Positions 51,727 through 62,372 of a DNA stretch of 64,000 nt are shown here, piece after piece; the first letter of the stretch is position 1, and each line of letters starts with the position of its first letter. The stretch comes from Oasisia sp. SBJ-2009 (Eukaryota > Annelida > Polychaeta > Sabellida > Siboglinidae): assembly GCA_964017155.1 (NCBI GenBank), contig OZ024861.1, positions 16,467,283 to 16,531,282 of the forward strand. Direction: 5' to 3'. The notes beneath the pieces are model-generated. The model was not told the DNA's origin. It made no database searches and saw only the letters and a program-made list of their open reading frames with translations. A program made the translations under genes and the position numbers.

Positions 51727-53979
51727 GTATGCGAACGAACGTCTTTTATCGCATGGAATGGCATATAATGCTTCAGATACATATTTGCGCAGCGTGCATA
51801 CAGCCCTCGTGGCGTCGCCCTTAACACGTTTTAGAGTTCCAGATCGCAGAGAGTAGATTGCCAACACAATGAAGGGAACTTCTGTCGTTGAGTGTAGTAG
51901 TTTGAAGCTCAGCAGTACGAATGTTAAATTATATACTCTCCAAAGGTATATTTTCCTAGGCATAGGTGGAAAGCTGCTTGAGACTTTGAGACAACTCATC
52001 GAAGAGTGGTATGCACCATGTACAGTGTACTGTGAATGAGAACAAGAATATGAATATTCTGTTCCATTTCCGACAAGAATTAGGCACTTGCGCAGAATGC
52101 AAGCCAACCTCAATTGCTCCTAGGTTTAAAACTTCATTACAAGAGGCGCGGGTAGGGTAGTGTAGTGGTTTTAATACGCGCGGACGCAGCAGGCCTGATA
52201 TATTTGGTCTAAAACTCAATGGAGAGAGTCTGACATTGTTGAATCTAATCGGTGTTATACCCCACGCACATTGACTTGCATCGTGCATAAAAAGTACCCG
52301 AATGTCGCACTGGCCGTCGTACCATAACACAACTGTAGTCCTATGTGTGTGTACCTTATTGCGAAATAGGCTAGCGCAAGTAAAACGTTGAAAGAACGAA
52401 GTAAAAGTGGAAGAAAGCGCCTCTCCCCCCCCCCCCCCCAGTTTGCTTAGATCAAAGGCGTCGCCATCTTGAAATTTGACGTCGCCGGGAACGAAAATGG
52501 CGCGTCTGCCGTATCGTCGTGACGTCACGGTATTGTTGTGGGGCGTCTTCCGGTTTGCCGCCATTACTGTGTCGCGCAGCCGAATGCTGGCGACAGATGC
52601 CAGTTTCTTTAGTGTAATCTCGACCGCATCGCGGTGGGATTTGCGTCTTTGACGCCAGTGGGGTGAAGGAATGTGGGCATATGTAAGCATTGAGCCTGCT
52701 GTTTTCAATTTTGTTAGACACCGTGCACATTGTAGCGCTGGTTTATTGTTTTTTCTCAGGTGTCTGCGCCCGGTGAAGATACAGCGACATGTGGCCGACG
52801 ACTTCTGGCAGCATTACTGACCGACCAGGCCCGATGATGTGAAGATTGGCGACGCGGAACAGTCATTCGACAGTTGGTGACGCGTTGTTTTTATCAAGTT
52901 ATTTTATTTATATAACCTGTTGAGGTAGATGATAATGTAGGCCGATCACTGGGAGAATCAAATCAATGATAGCATGACATCGATACATGTATCACAGCTA
53001 GTGCGAGTGGACATTAGTTTTGATGTTGCAGTTCTCACAATCGAAACGTTTTACTCAGACGATTGATCGAGCTATTTTTCACGCTATATGATGTATTTCA
53101 AGATACACAATGTCAAAATATGATGCAAAATAATGCACATGAAACGATACTTGTGTAAGAGGTCGAGATCGCACCGCGGAAAGTATCTTAACACTGATAT
53201 GCATAAGCACCATTCGCGCGGCGAATGCCACACACATTATCGCATGTACAAATACACCCACTCAATACAGTTGAGTAGATGATTCTTTGACCGTCATGAC
53301 AGCAAGCACAACGCATTCATCTCGACTAGAAACAGCATACTTAGGAATCAGAATGCAAAGGCAACCTATACAAGTGCCTCTTTCTTTGCAATAGTGTAAC
53401 TCAAGGGTTCCCATTTGACATGTCTTCCTTCAAAGACAAGTGTAGAGATCATTCGATGTTTTGAGACCCATATTTATTGCAGTCACACATAACTCGGCAC
53501 GCGGATTTGTATCTAGGTAGTGACGGAGTTCGAATGCATATGTTGATACATTGCCTTGGAAACAATATCATATGCTACAGTGATCAGAGCCAACAGGCCA
53601 GCTCTTTGGCCATGTCATGAGCGCTATGCCGACAAACAGGTAACGCCAAAGGCTAGACATAACAGCGATGGCGAAGAGCCATACGAGAAAACAAAGGTTG
53701 TTCCAAACTACCCAGATAACTACGAAATGATATACTAGACATGCGTGGGGTTCATCACTACTCGCGCGTCGCATTCTCAGAGGGTCTGTGTCGCTCACAC
53801 GTCGGTCTCAAATAGGAAGACCTGAAACCAAAGAGCAGACATGTCGCCAGTTCAATATGAAAACGAAACCACAAAGCAGCTAACAGGCAATGGTCGCATC
53901 ATATAATCATTCATGTTGAGCTAGCTACATACATTGTACGTCCTACAAAGCGCATTACACTACAGAGTAAATCTAGACT
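51727..53979. repeat. Array copy 24 (types E and R)
   Basis: Repeats copy 19 at 11260-11261 bp, with the GGGGCGTC, TACAAATACACC and GATCAGAGCC alleles. C run about 15. Last copy of the homogenised interior. Confidence 0.96.
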
Positions 53980-56233
53980 GTATGCGAACGAACGTCTTTT
54001 ATCGCATGGAATGGCATATAATGCTTCAGATACATATTTGCGCAGCCTGCATACAGCCCTCGTGGCGTCGCCCTTAACACGTTTTAGAGTTCCAGATCGC
54101 AGAGAGTAGATTGCCAACACAATGAAGGGAACTTCTGTCGTTGAGTGTAGTAGTTTGAAGCTCAGCAGTACGAATGTTAAATTATATACTCTCCAAAGGT
54201 ATATTTTCCTAGGCATAGGTGGAAAGCTGCTTGAGACTTTGAGACAACTCATCGAAGAGTGGTATGCACCATGTACAGTGTACTGTGAATGAGAACAAGA
54301 ATATGAATATTCTGTTCCATTTCTGACAAGAATTAGGCACTTGCGCAGAATGCAAGCCAACCTCAATTGCTCCTAGGTTTGAAACTTCATTACAAGAGGC
54401 GCGGGTAGGGTAGTGTAGTGGTTTTAATACGCGCGGACGCAGCAGGCCTGATATATTTGGTCTAAAACTCAATGGAGAGAGTATGACATTGTTGAATCTA
54501 ATCGGTGTTATACGCCACGCACATTGACTTGCATCGTGCATAAAAAGTACCCGAATGTCGCACTGGCCGTCGTACCATAACACAACTGTATTCCTATGTG
54601 TGTGTACCTTATTGCGAAATAGGCTAGCGCAAGTAAAACGTTGAAAGAACGAAGTAAAAGTGGAAGAAAGCGCCTCCCCCCCCCCCCCCCCCCAGTTTGC
54701 TTAGATCAAAGGCGTCGCCATCTTGAAATTTGACGTCGCCGGGAACGAAAATGGCGCGTCTGCCGTATCGTCGTGACGTCACGGTATTGTTGTGGCGCGT
54801 CTTCCGGTTTGCCGCCATTACTGTGTCGCGCAGCCGAATGCTGGCGACAGATGCCAGTTTCTTTAGTGTAATCTCGACCGCATCGCGGTGGGATTTGCGT
54901 CTTTGACGCCAGTGGGGTGAAGGAATGTGGGCATATGTAAGCATTGAGCCTGCTGTTTTCAATTTTGTTAGACAGCGTGCACATTGTAGCGCTGGCTTAT
55001 TGTTTTTTCTCAGGTGTCTGCGCCCGGTGAAGATACAGCGACACGTGGCCGACGACTTCTGGCAGCATTACTGACCGACCAGGCCCGATGATGTGAAGAT
55101 TGGCGACGCGGAACAGTCATTCGACAGTGGGTGACGCGTTGTTTTTATCAAGTTATTTTATTTATATAACCTGTTGAGGTAGATGATAATGTAGGCCGAT
55201 CACTGGGAGAATCAAATCAATGATAGCATGACATCGATACATGTATCACAGCTAGTGCGAGTGGTCATTAGATTTGATGTTGTAGTTCTCACAATCGAAA
55301 CGTTTTACTCAGACGATTGATCGAGCTATTTTTCACGCTATATGATGTATTTCAAGACACACAATGTCAAAATATGATGCAAAATAATGCACATGAAACG
55401 ATACTTGTGTAAGAGGTCGAGATCGCACCGCGGAAAGTATCTTAACACTGATATGCATAAGCACCTTTCGCGCGGCGAATCCCACACACATTATCGCATG
55501 TACACATACACCCACTCAATACAGTTGAGTAGATGATTCTTTGACCGTCATGACAGCAAGCACAACGCATTCATCTCGACTGGAAACAGCATACTTAGGA
55601 ATCAGCATGCAAAGGCAACCTATACAAGTGCCTCTTTCTTTGCAATAGTGTAACTCAAGGGTTCGCATTTGACATGTCTTCCTTCAAAGACAAGTGTAGA
55701 GATCATTCGATGTTTTGAGACCCATATTTATTGCAGTCACACATATCTCGGCACGCGGATTTGTATCTAGGTAGTGACGGAGTTCGAATGCATATGTTGA
55801 TACATTGCCTTGGAAACAATATAATATGCTACAGTGATCAGTGCCAACAGGCCAGCTCTTTGGCCATGTCATGAGCGCTATGCCGACAAACAGGTAACGC
55901 CAAAGGCTAGACATATCAGCGATGGCGAAGAGCCATACGAGAAAACAAAGGTTTTTCCAAACTACACAGATAACTACGAAATGATATACTAGACATGCGT
56001 GGGTTTCATCACTACTCGCGCGTCGCATTCTCAGACGGTCTGTGTCGCTCACACGTCGGTCTCAAATAGGAAGACCTGAAACCAAAGAGCAGACATGTCG
56101 CAAGTTCAATATGAAAACGAAACCACAAAGCAGCTAACAGGCAATGGTCGCATCATATAATCATTGATGTTGAGCTAGCTACATACATTGTACGTCCTAC
56201 AAAGCGTATTACACTACAGAGTAAATCTAGACT
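53980..56233. repeat. Array copy 25 (diverging)
   Basis: Accumulates many private changes, such as GAGTATGACATTG, TATACGCCACGC, CTGTATTCCTATG, GACAGCGTGCAC, GGTCATTAGATTTG and AATATAATATG. Longest C run, about 18. Higher private divergence than the interior fits its position next to the array edge. Confidence 0.96.
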
Positions 56234-57361
56234 GTATGCGAACGAACGTCTTTTATCGCATGGAATGGCATATAATGCTTCAGATACATCTTTGGGCAGC
56301 GTGCATAGAGCCCTCGTGGCGTCGCCGTTACCACGTTTTAGAGTTCCAGATCGCAGAGAGTAGACTGCCAACACAATGAAGGGAACTTCTGTCGTTGAGT
56401 GTAGTAGTTTGAAGCTCAGCAGTACGAATGTTAAATTAGATACTGTCGAAACGTCTATTTGCCTAGGCATAGGTGGAAAGCTGCTTGAGACTTTGAGACA
56501 ACTCATCGAAGAGTGGTATGCACCATATACAGTGTACTGTGAATGAGAACAAGAATATGAATATTCTGTTCCATTTCCGACAAGAATTAGGCACTTGCGC
56601 AGAATGCAAGCCAACCTCAATTGCTCCTAGGTTTGAAACTTCAATACAAGAGGCGCGGGTAGGGTAGTGTAGTTGTTTTAATACGCGCGGACGCAGCAGG
56701 CCTGATATATTTGGTCTAAAACTCAATGGAGAGAGTCTGACATTGTTGAATCTAATCGGTGTTATATGACTTGCATCGTGCATAAAAAGTACCCGAATGT
56801 TGCACTGGCCGTCGTACCATAACACAACTGTAGTCCTATGTGTGTGTATCTTATTGCCAAATAGGCTAGCGCAAGTAAAACATTGAAAGAACGAAGTAAA
56901 AGTGGAAGAAAGCGCCCCCCCCCCAGTTTGCTTAGATCAAAGGCGTCGCCATCTTGAAATCTGACATCGCCAGGAACGAAAATGGCGCGTCTGGCGTATT
57001 GTCGTGACGTCACGGTATTGTTGTGGCGCGTCTTCCGGTTTGCCGCCATTACTGTGCCGCGCAGCCGAATGCTGGCGACAGATGACAATTTCTTTAGTGT
57101 AATCTCGGCCGCATCGCGGTGGGATTTGCGTCTTTGACGCCAGTGGGGTGAAGAAATGTGGGCATATGTAAGAATTGAGCCTGCTGCTTTCATTTTGTTA
57201 GACACCGTGCACACTGTAACTCTCTTTTATTGTTTTTTTCTCAGGTGTCAGCGCCCGGTGAAGATACAGCGACACATGGCCGACGACTTCTGGCAGCATT
57301 ACTGACCGACCAGGCCCGATGATGTGAAGATTGGCGACGCGGAGCGGTCATTCGACAGTGG
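56234..57361. repeat. Array copy 26 (truncated terminal copy)
   Basis: Half-length copy and the most diverged in the window. A 12-bp deletion removes CCCCACGCACAT near 56766. The YY1, CRE and ETS words and both splice sites (donor now GTAAGA, acceptor TTTCTCAG) are still recognisable. Homology stops inside the exon-2-like block at 57361, about 117 bp after the acceptor; the flank continues as CTTCCATGCG. Confidence 0.94.
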
Positions 57362-57492
57362 CTTCCATGCGAAAATATCAACAGAAATTCAATTAATTCA
57401 AACTGTCTAAGACATAGGCAAGTCCCTTAACGAAACGAACACAGAACAGCCAAAACAACGCCATATTGGCAATGAATTTAAGCGAACGTCCC
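57362..57492. other. Array-flank junction sequence
   Basis: Non-array sequence begins at CTTCCATGCG. It is AT-rich and I recognise nothing in it. There is no obvious short target-site duplication or transposon end at the break, though the left array end needed for that comparison is outside the window. Confidence 0.6.
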
Positions 57493-57831
57493 GCGACGTT
57501 TCATCGACTGTAAATGTACATTAATGTAGACATTATGCTTTCATATTGACGGACATGTTATACGATAGCAATATTTAACTATGTGTGAATACGTAGCAGT
57601 CTCGTGAGCTGTAGATGATTTTAAACATCCTTTCCGGCATCGAGCCAGCACACCTGTTGGCGGGCCACCAGTCGACGTTCCATCGGATGTAAATGTACAT
57701 ATTATACCTTCACATTGACGGAATGTCAGAATGTATCCATATTTAGGTATGTGTGAGGCTTCGGAGTCATGCGAGTTAAACAGTTCATTGTAGGATGGTT
57801 TAAACAAGCGTTCCGCAAAACTGTGCCGCAC
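57493..57831. repeat. Diverged tandem duplication, ~178-bp offset
   Basis: Two related blocks, 57493-57652 and 57671-57831, share in order CGACGTT, ATCG, TGTAAATGTACAT, TTCA-ATTGACGGA, ATATTTA, TATGTGTGA, GTCTCGTGAG/GTCATGCGAG, TTTAAAC, TTTCCG/GTTCCG and GCAC. Identity is clearly below that of the array copies, so this is an older, separate duplication. Minus-strand open frames across it are not recognisable proteins. Confidence 0.7.
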
Positions 57832-58735
57832 TTTACACACGTCAAGAATACGTAAACCACGGCACAAAAACCCTAGTTGTGTCAGAGCGCCCTCTGTCGG
57901 ATTAGTTACTGTGGTACCTCATTGAAATTTATTTCTACAAAAACAACTAATACTACATTTTAAATACAGTGCATACAATTCAAATTGTTGAAAAAAATTA
58001 TAAAAGAGGTACAATGCTTATCATGTTTACCTTTATATTTGCTTAATTTCATACATAAGGCATCTTAACAGTGCAATAGAAGGTGCGACAACGCTATTTA
58101 TATGTATAACCATACAACATTTATATAAAAAAGACATTATTACATATATTGAAGAAACCACTTTTATAACAATAAACAATAGGAATGTTTAATTTAGTTA
58201 TCTAATTTATGTTGGCAAAATTGTCTAGGACTCTAATAAGTAACTATTCAACAATCTATCTGTACAACACTTTTTGAAAAGATGAACATTTTTACAACTA
58301 ATCAGTGAATTATTGAGGGTGTTCGAAAGTTTTACTCCCGTAACATAAATACACATACTTTTTTTAATTAGTACGTACATAGATTTGCTTGAACTTACAT
58401 TTATGCCTGTATGAATATCGTGATTCATGTATTCTGAATAATTGTTGTACATTCATTGGTAATATATAACGATATTTGGTATGTAATCGTGTCTAGGCCC
58501 TGTATATGCGTCATTCTCAAATTGCGGCAGGCATATACATTGCATATAGGCTAAATAGACTATATCTGTCACGGTGAATCCTATTGCGTAATACTCATGC
58601 CATAGTTAATTATTTTTAAATGGTATTGCAGAATGTTGCATGATGTCGTAGGGAAGGGCGGGTAAATAGGGATCCCTTGATACATTAGACGATTTTAACA
58701 AAGACTCCCATTTTATTATTTGTAAAATGTGGAGG
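57832..58735. other. AT-rich intergenic stretch
   Basis: Contains GAGCGCCCTCTGTCGG at about 57884, a short GC-rich word of a kind that occurs at repeat ends in several invertebrates, then about 700 bp of AT-rich sequence with no open frame longer than 75 codons. No gene or RNA recognised. Confidence 0.6.
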
Positions 58736-59314
58736 CCAAAGTGGGCCCCCGACACAGTGCTATGCGATGCCACTTAAAACTCAGACAAGGCGAAGTGTCG
58801 CTGTCTCCCTTCTATGTCTTTTTTGACATGTTCTCAGCTTTTGTGAGTCCTCTCTTGTTTGAACCGGTTGGTTGTAGGCACATTACCAGTGTTGCCGTGG
58901 CCTCGACGTAAGGGCTGCCTGTAACGGTCCAGGTCGTCCCTCTGTAGCTTGTCGCACTGTAGCCCCATGGGGCCCAATTTGCTCTCTGTCATGGATTATC
59001 GGTCGGACGCCATTTTGGAATTAATGTGTGTATTCACTTTAAACCGAAATTACTAAATCAATGGCCTATCGCTCCACTGACCACATGTACAATTATGTAT
59101 CCTGACCATTTTTGAAAATGTGGTGTTTGTAAGGCACATCAGTTATTTAATAAAATTACCTAAAACACAAAATTGCTACTCACCGGTTTGCATTCGCGCC
59201 AACGAAATAAACGCGACGTTGAAGTATGTTCACTGGAGGGTCTCTTAATACTACTACAGTTGATTTGACTGCATGGTATACTAGGAATGCTGTTGCAGTG
59301 GGGGCCCACTTTGG
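58736..59314. repeat. Pair of 15-bp inverted repeats bracketing ~550 bp
   Basis: CCAAAGTGGGCCCCC at 58736-58750 is the exact reverse complement of GGGGGCCCACTTTGG at 59300-59314. Outside both arms lie weakly related words (AAGGGCGGGTAAA near 58655; TTTACCCGTCCTT near 59330). This could be the remains of a terminal-inverted-repeat element. The interior (CpG-poor, short frames only) shows no transposase. Confidence 0.35.
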
Positions 59315-60031
59315 AGGAGGGGGTCCACTTTACCCGTCCTTCGCCTCATATAATCAATGATTTATGGGATTTATTAGGAACACATTTCATGCAGTGTGAA
59401 TGGCATTTTTTTATCCGGAACCTACATAGAAAACATATAACGCTGCCCGTTCGTGGTCACACGCTACGACACCTATAGCATAGGCCAGCGGAACGAAACA
59501 TACGAGAGATACACATTCAACAGTAGAAGTCAAGAGTCTGAAGAGCGTACATACATAGGCCTATCTCACAGCTCTGCGATGTTTAGCTAAGCATTGCGAC
59601 TTCTTCAACTGCCCACGTGACACGTTGTTACAAGCGGCGTTGACACAACTATAAAGCGACAATAAAACGAATGAAAGTTTTGGTTACGTATGCCTAGGTG
59701 TATAACCCAGTAGAACACGTCAATGCAGTTGGCCTCCACACGAGTACACGTCACACTTAGGAGACAGGACGACCCCGCAACTCACGTCCTCCAGTTCTTG
59801 AAACGAACACTTGGAAAAATCTTCTGCAAATAATTGAGTAATTATAGTCTTTCTCTGTGAGTATCTGATTTCTAATAGACAGCGACACTGTAGCAGAACA
59901 GCGTAGGTCATGGCTAACTGTCTAGGAGATCAGTACGGAGGGGGAATACAGCGTTACGTGCCCAAGTTGGAATTATTAATACCGAGTCTACAACTACAAG
60001 ATAAAAAGGCGGATGCGAAGAAGGGTAAAGT
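59315..60031. other. Intergenic stretch, no gene recognised
   Basis: Mixed composition. A 63-codon minus-strand frame (59720-59911) contains GGAGGAC|GTGAGT, which could be a splice donor on the minus strand, but no protein similarity is apparent. AGGCCTAT at about 59558 is the kind of word common in marine invertebrate genomes. Confidence 0.5.
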
Positions 60032-60033
60032 TA

Positions 60034-60254
60034 CGGAAGCCCGTTGGTGCCACGGTGAATATATATTTTTCTGACCGCCGCTACTTAATTATCTGTCGGC
60101 CGCCACTTAATTATCTGGCGGCCGCCACTTAATTATCATGCGGGCATATAATTAAGTGGCGGCCGCCATGATATAATTAAGTGGCGGCCGCAAGATAATT
60201 AAGTGGCGGCTGTCAGAAAAAAGTTACTTTCACCGTGGCACCAACGGGCTTCCG
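60034..60254. mobile_element. Palindromic MITE with 26-bp TIRs and TA target duplication
   Basis: Perfect 26-bp terminal inverted repeats (60034-60059 and 60229-60254) begin CGGAAGCCCGTTGG and are flanked on both sides by TA (60032-60033, 60255-60256). The 221-bp interior is nearly one large fold-back: three direct copies of GCCGCCACTTAATTAT on the left face three reverse copies on the right, around a centre near 60140. There is no coding capacity. TA duplication fits the Tc1/mariner superfamily as mobiliser, by inference. The intact TIRs suggest a relatively recent insertion. Confidence 0.88.
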
Positions 60255-60493
60255 TATAAAGTAGTAGACCGGCCAACTATAACATGATTTACCCAATCCC
60301 AAAATAAACTCTTTCTATTTTGCTATTGTCAGGTAGATGGCAACAGTGTAGCATTAAGGGCACCCGTTTTCTCGACAGATGGCGCAGGTGTATGAAACGT
60401 TGAGCTCTGTATTTCGGCCGTTGATTCATTTGTTTCGTTTCATCAATAATTGTACAGAGTTTATAACTGGGGTAAATTTGGAAACGTGGCCTG

Positions 60494-60686
60494 GTGTTAT
60501 TATTGTTCTGCTGTAAGTTCAATAGCGATGTTGGTGATAACTTCCAAGCGAGATTAAGACGGTGGAGTGGGGCAACATGTCGCACCCACTACCGCCCGGG
60601 CGAATCACTTCCGCCTTGCTTTTCACGGTCACAAGCTATCAACACCAGGACAGCCGACATTATTCTATCTCTGTTTCTTACTGAAG
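60494..60686 (+). other. Possible exon ending at a consensus splice donor
   Basis: A 66-codon frame starting MLLLFCCKFNSD runs to ACTGAAG|GTAAGTAAA. GTAAGT is a perfect metazoan donor and the exon would end at 60686; the frame otherwise stops in the donor itself. Sequence upstream is moderately CpG-rich (CCGCCCGGGCG). No acceptor or partner exon could be identified and the peptide matches no family I know. Confidence 0.22.
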
Positions 60687-60689
60687 GTA

Positions 60690-61310
60690 AGTAAATGTTA
60701 CTCATATATCATTTATCCCATCTTCCCATATCAATACTGACCGAAATGTTGTACCTGTTCTGTTCCTGTTTAATGATAGACAAATCCCTATTGCCCAATA
60801 TTGGATCTATGTGTTATGAATAAACCGTCAATGTAACGTCTTACCATTGACGTTATATCGACGTTGTTACAGTGACATTGAGTCGACAACCTAACCCCTA
60901 CATAGTCATTTGTGCAACGTTATCGTGCTCTATATACATTTACCAGAGTTTCGCAGGCAGGTGAGTTACTGACAGCATAACGCAGGTACAACAAGATAAT
61001 GATCCAAATGTAACTGACCCACTCTTTAACTATACACCAGCCGCTGGGCGCTTTGCAGTGTGTTCACTCATGCGTTTCTGGGGTCGTTGCAGTGTGTGCT
61101 ACTGACCTGTAAGTTGGTTATTCCCGTCTACCACGGTACCTAAATGACGTAGGGACAAAGAGAAGGTAGACAGGTGGAAGAAGGGAAGTGTGCGTATGAG
61201 AGTGGGTGGCAAAGGGGTATCGCGTGGCTACTTGCTGACCTTGTTGTACGCCCGCGGCTCATCGCTTTATACCGTGAATTTGTGAACGCATGATACAGGT
61301 TAAACGAGCA
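60690..61310. other. Intergenic stretch, no gene recognised
   Basis: If the preceding donor is real this would be intron. I see no long open frame, repeat or RNA in it. Confidence 0.45.
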
Positions 61311-61567
61311 CGCGCTCAGGGTACATGACCTGACTGTGTCTCTTGTGGGTATACACTATATATAGGGCACACACGATATGAATCTCTCAATAGATGTATA
61401 CACAGCACGCATGAGTTGAGACTGTGTGAATACATACTCAGGACACTGTAGGTATACAAATAGGACACGCATGAACTGAGACGCTCTGTAGATATACACA
61501 GGATACACATGACGTGTTACCCTACAGGTATACACAGGATACACATGACCTGATAGCCTACAGAGGT
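61311..61567. repeat. Degenerate minisatellite, ~36-46-bp unit
   Basis: About six or seven degenerate units built on GTATACACAGGA-CACATGA-CTGAGA-CTGTAG. The last two, ending near 61530 and 61566, are the best conserved (TACACAGGATACACATGAC twice). Minus-strand frames read as repeated Cys/Ser/Tyr-rich peptides purely because of the repeat. Confidence 0.75.
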
Positions 61568-61982
61568 TCAACGGTCGCGTCGGCAGCGTAACCAACTCGC
61601 GTCGGCGAGAAGTTTTGGGCGCGTCGGTGGGTGTGTTACCGGAAGTTATTTATACTTTTTTGCGGCAGTATATAATTATAGCGGCAGCATAGGATATACA
61701 AAACTGAATACAACGATAGCAATAACAACATAAATAAATGTATATACATTTACACTTGAGTAGTTTGTTTTCCAGCATGTTGGCGAATTCATCGAATCTT
61801 AATAAACTGCAGTCGTAGTTCAAAGCACTGTATTATTGATGTTGGACTTTTACAAACGCAGTCACAGACATAGTCACTGACGTGAACATGTCGATGACGA
61901 TGCCCCTTTTGCCGCTTGGCCTTGCTGTGAACCGTATCAGTGGTATTCAAGTATAATGTGTATTAATAAACCGACTACACTC

Positions 61983-61984
<2 letters not shown>
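61568..61984. other. Intergenic stretch, no gene recognised
   Basis: Contains GCGTCGGCAGCG/GCGTCGGCGAG/GCGTCGGTGG, a short triple GCGTCGG motif at 61577-61632, then AT-rich sequence leading into the TG microsatellite. Confidence 0.45.
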
Positions 61985-62053
<69 letters not shown>

Positions 62054-62077
62054 ATATGTATATGTATATATGTATGT
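61985..62077. repeat. (TG)n microsatellite with (TGTATA)n tail
   Basis: Uninterrupted TG dinucleotides from 61985 to 62049 (about 32 units) followed by TATGTATATGTATATG to about 62077. Open frames through it encode only Val-Cys repeats and are not genes. Confidence 0.97.
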
Positions 62078-62168
62078 CAAGGATGGACTCGAAACGTTGG
62101 ATTCCCATATCACAAATCTTTATTTACACAGAAGAAGAAGAAGACCCTGTAACCACCAAATATATGGG

Positions 62169-62372
62169 TTACACTCAAAACATATACAATAAATCACAGG
62201 AACAACATCCACCAGCAAATATATACACAGTCCAACACAAGACTAACATTGTCATTAAGAAAATACATATCACTGATGTTTAGATGTTACACACAAGATA
62301 TATACCATACAACACGGGAACAACATTAACCTGCAAATATATATACCGTCCGACATAGGACTAACCCTTGTC
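62169..62372. repeat. Diverged tandem duplication, 118-bp offset
   Basis: Blocks 62169-62254 and 62287-62372 share TTACAC-CAA-ATATA, CA-GGAACAACAT, GCAAATATATA, GTCC-ACA and GACTAAC in order. Moderately diverged. No gene is associated. Confidence 0.72.

Larger units (their letters stand above)
1..57361. repeat. Macrosatellite array, ~2.25-kb unit, 26 copies
   Basis: The same ~2.25-kb sequence recurs head to tail from the first base to 57361. Landmarks such as the word GTATGCGAACGAACG recur at 1, 2245, 4490, 6734, 8972, 11219 and so on to 56234, with spacings of 2238-2254 bp. Copies differ mainly by scattered substitutions plus small indels in the poly-C and short GT tracts. The array enters from the left edge, so 25.5 units is a minimum. 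The right boundary is sharp: homology stops after the word GACAGTGG at 57361. I recognise no protein family, rRNA, tRNA or snRNA in the unit. A per-unit promoter-like module and intron suggest a transcribed macrosatellite; that is inference. Confidence 0.98.

Noticed and set aside
1..57361. rDNA, 5S, histone or snRNA gene cluster as an explanation for the array
   Set aside because: None of the conserved sequence words of those genes were recognised in any unit on either strand.
1..57361. CRISPR-like array
   Set aside because: The unit is 2.25 kb with no short repeat-spacer structure, and the sequence is eukaryotic.
59720..59911. 63-codon minus-strand frame with an internal GTGAGT donor
   Set aside because: One donor-like word and no homology; too little to call an exon.
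61985..62283. 78- and 99-codon plus-strand frames starting in the (TG)n tract
   Set aside because: They are Val-Cys repeats produced by the microsatellite and then run into duplicated non-coding sequence.
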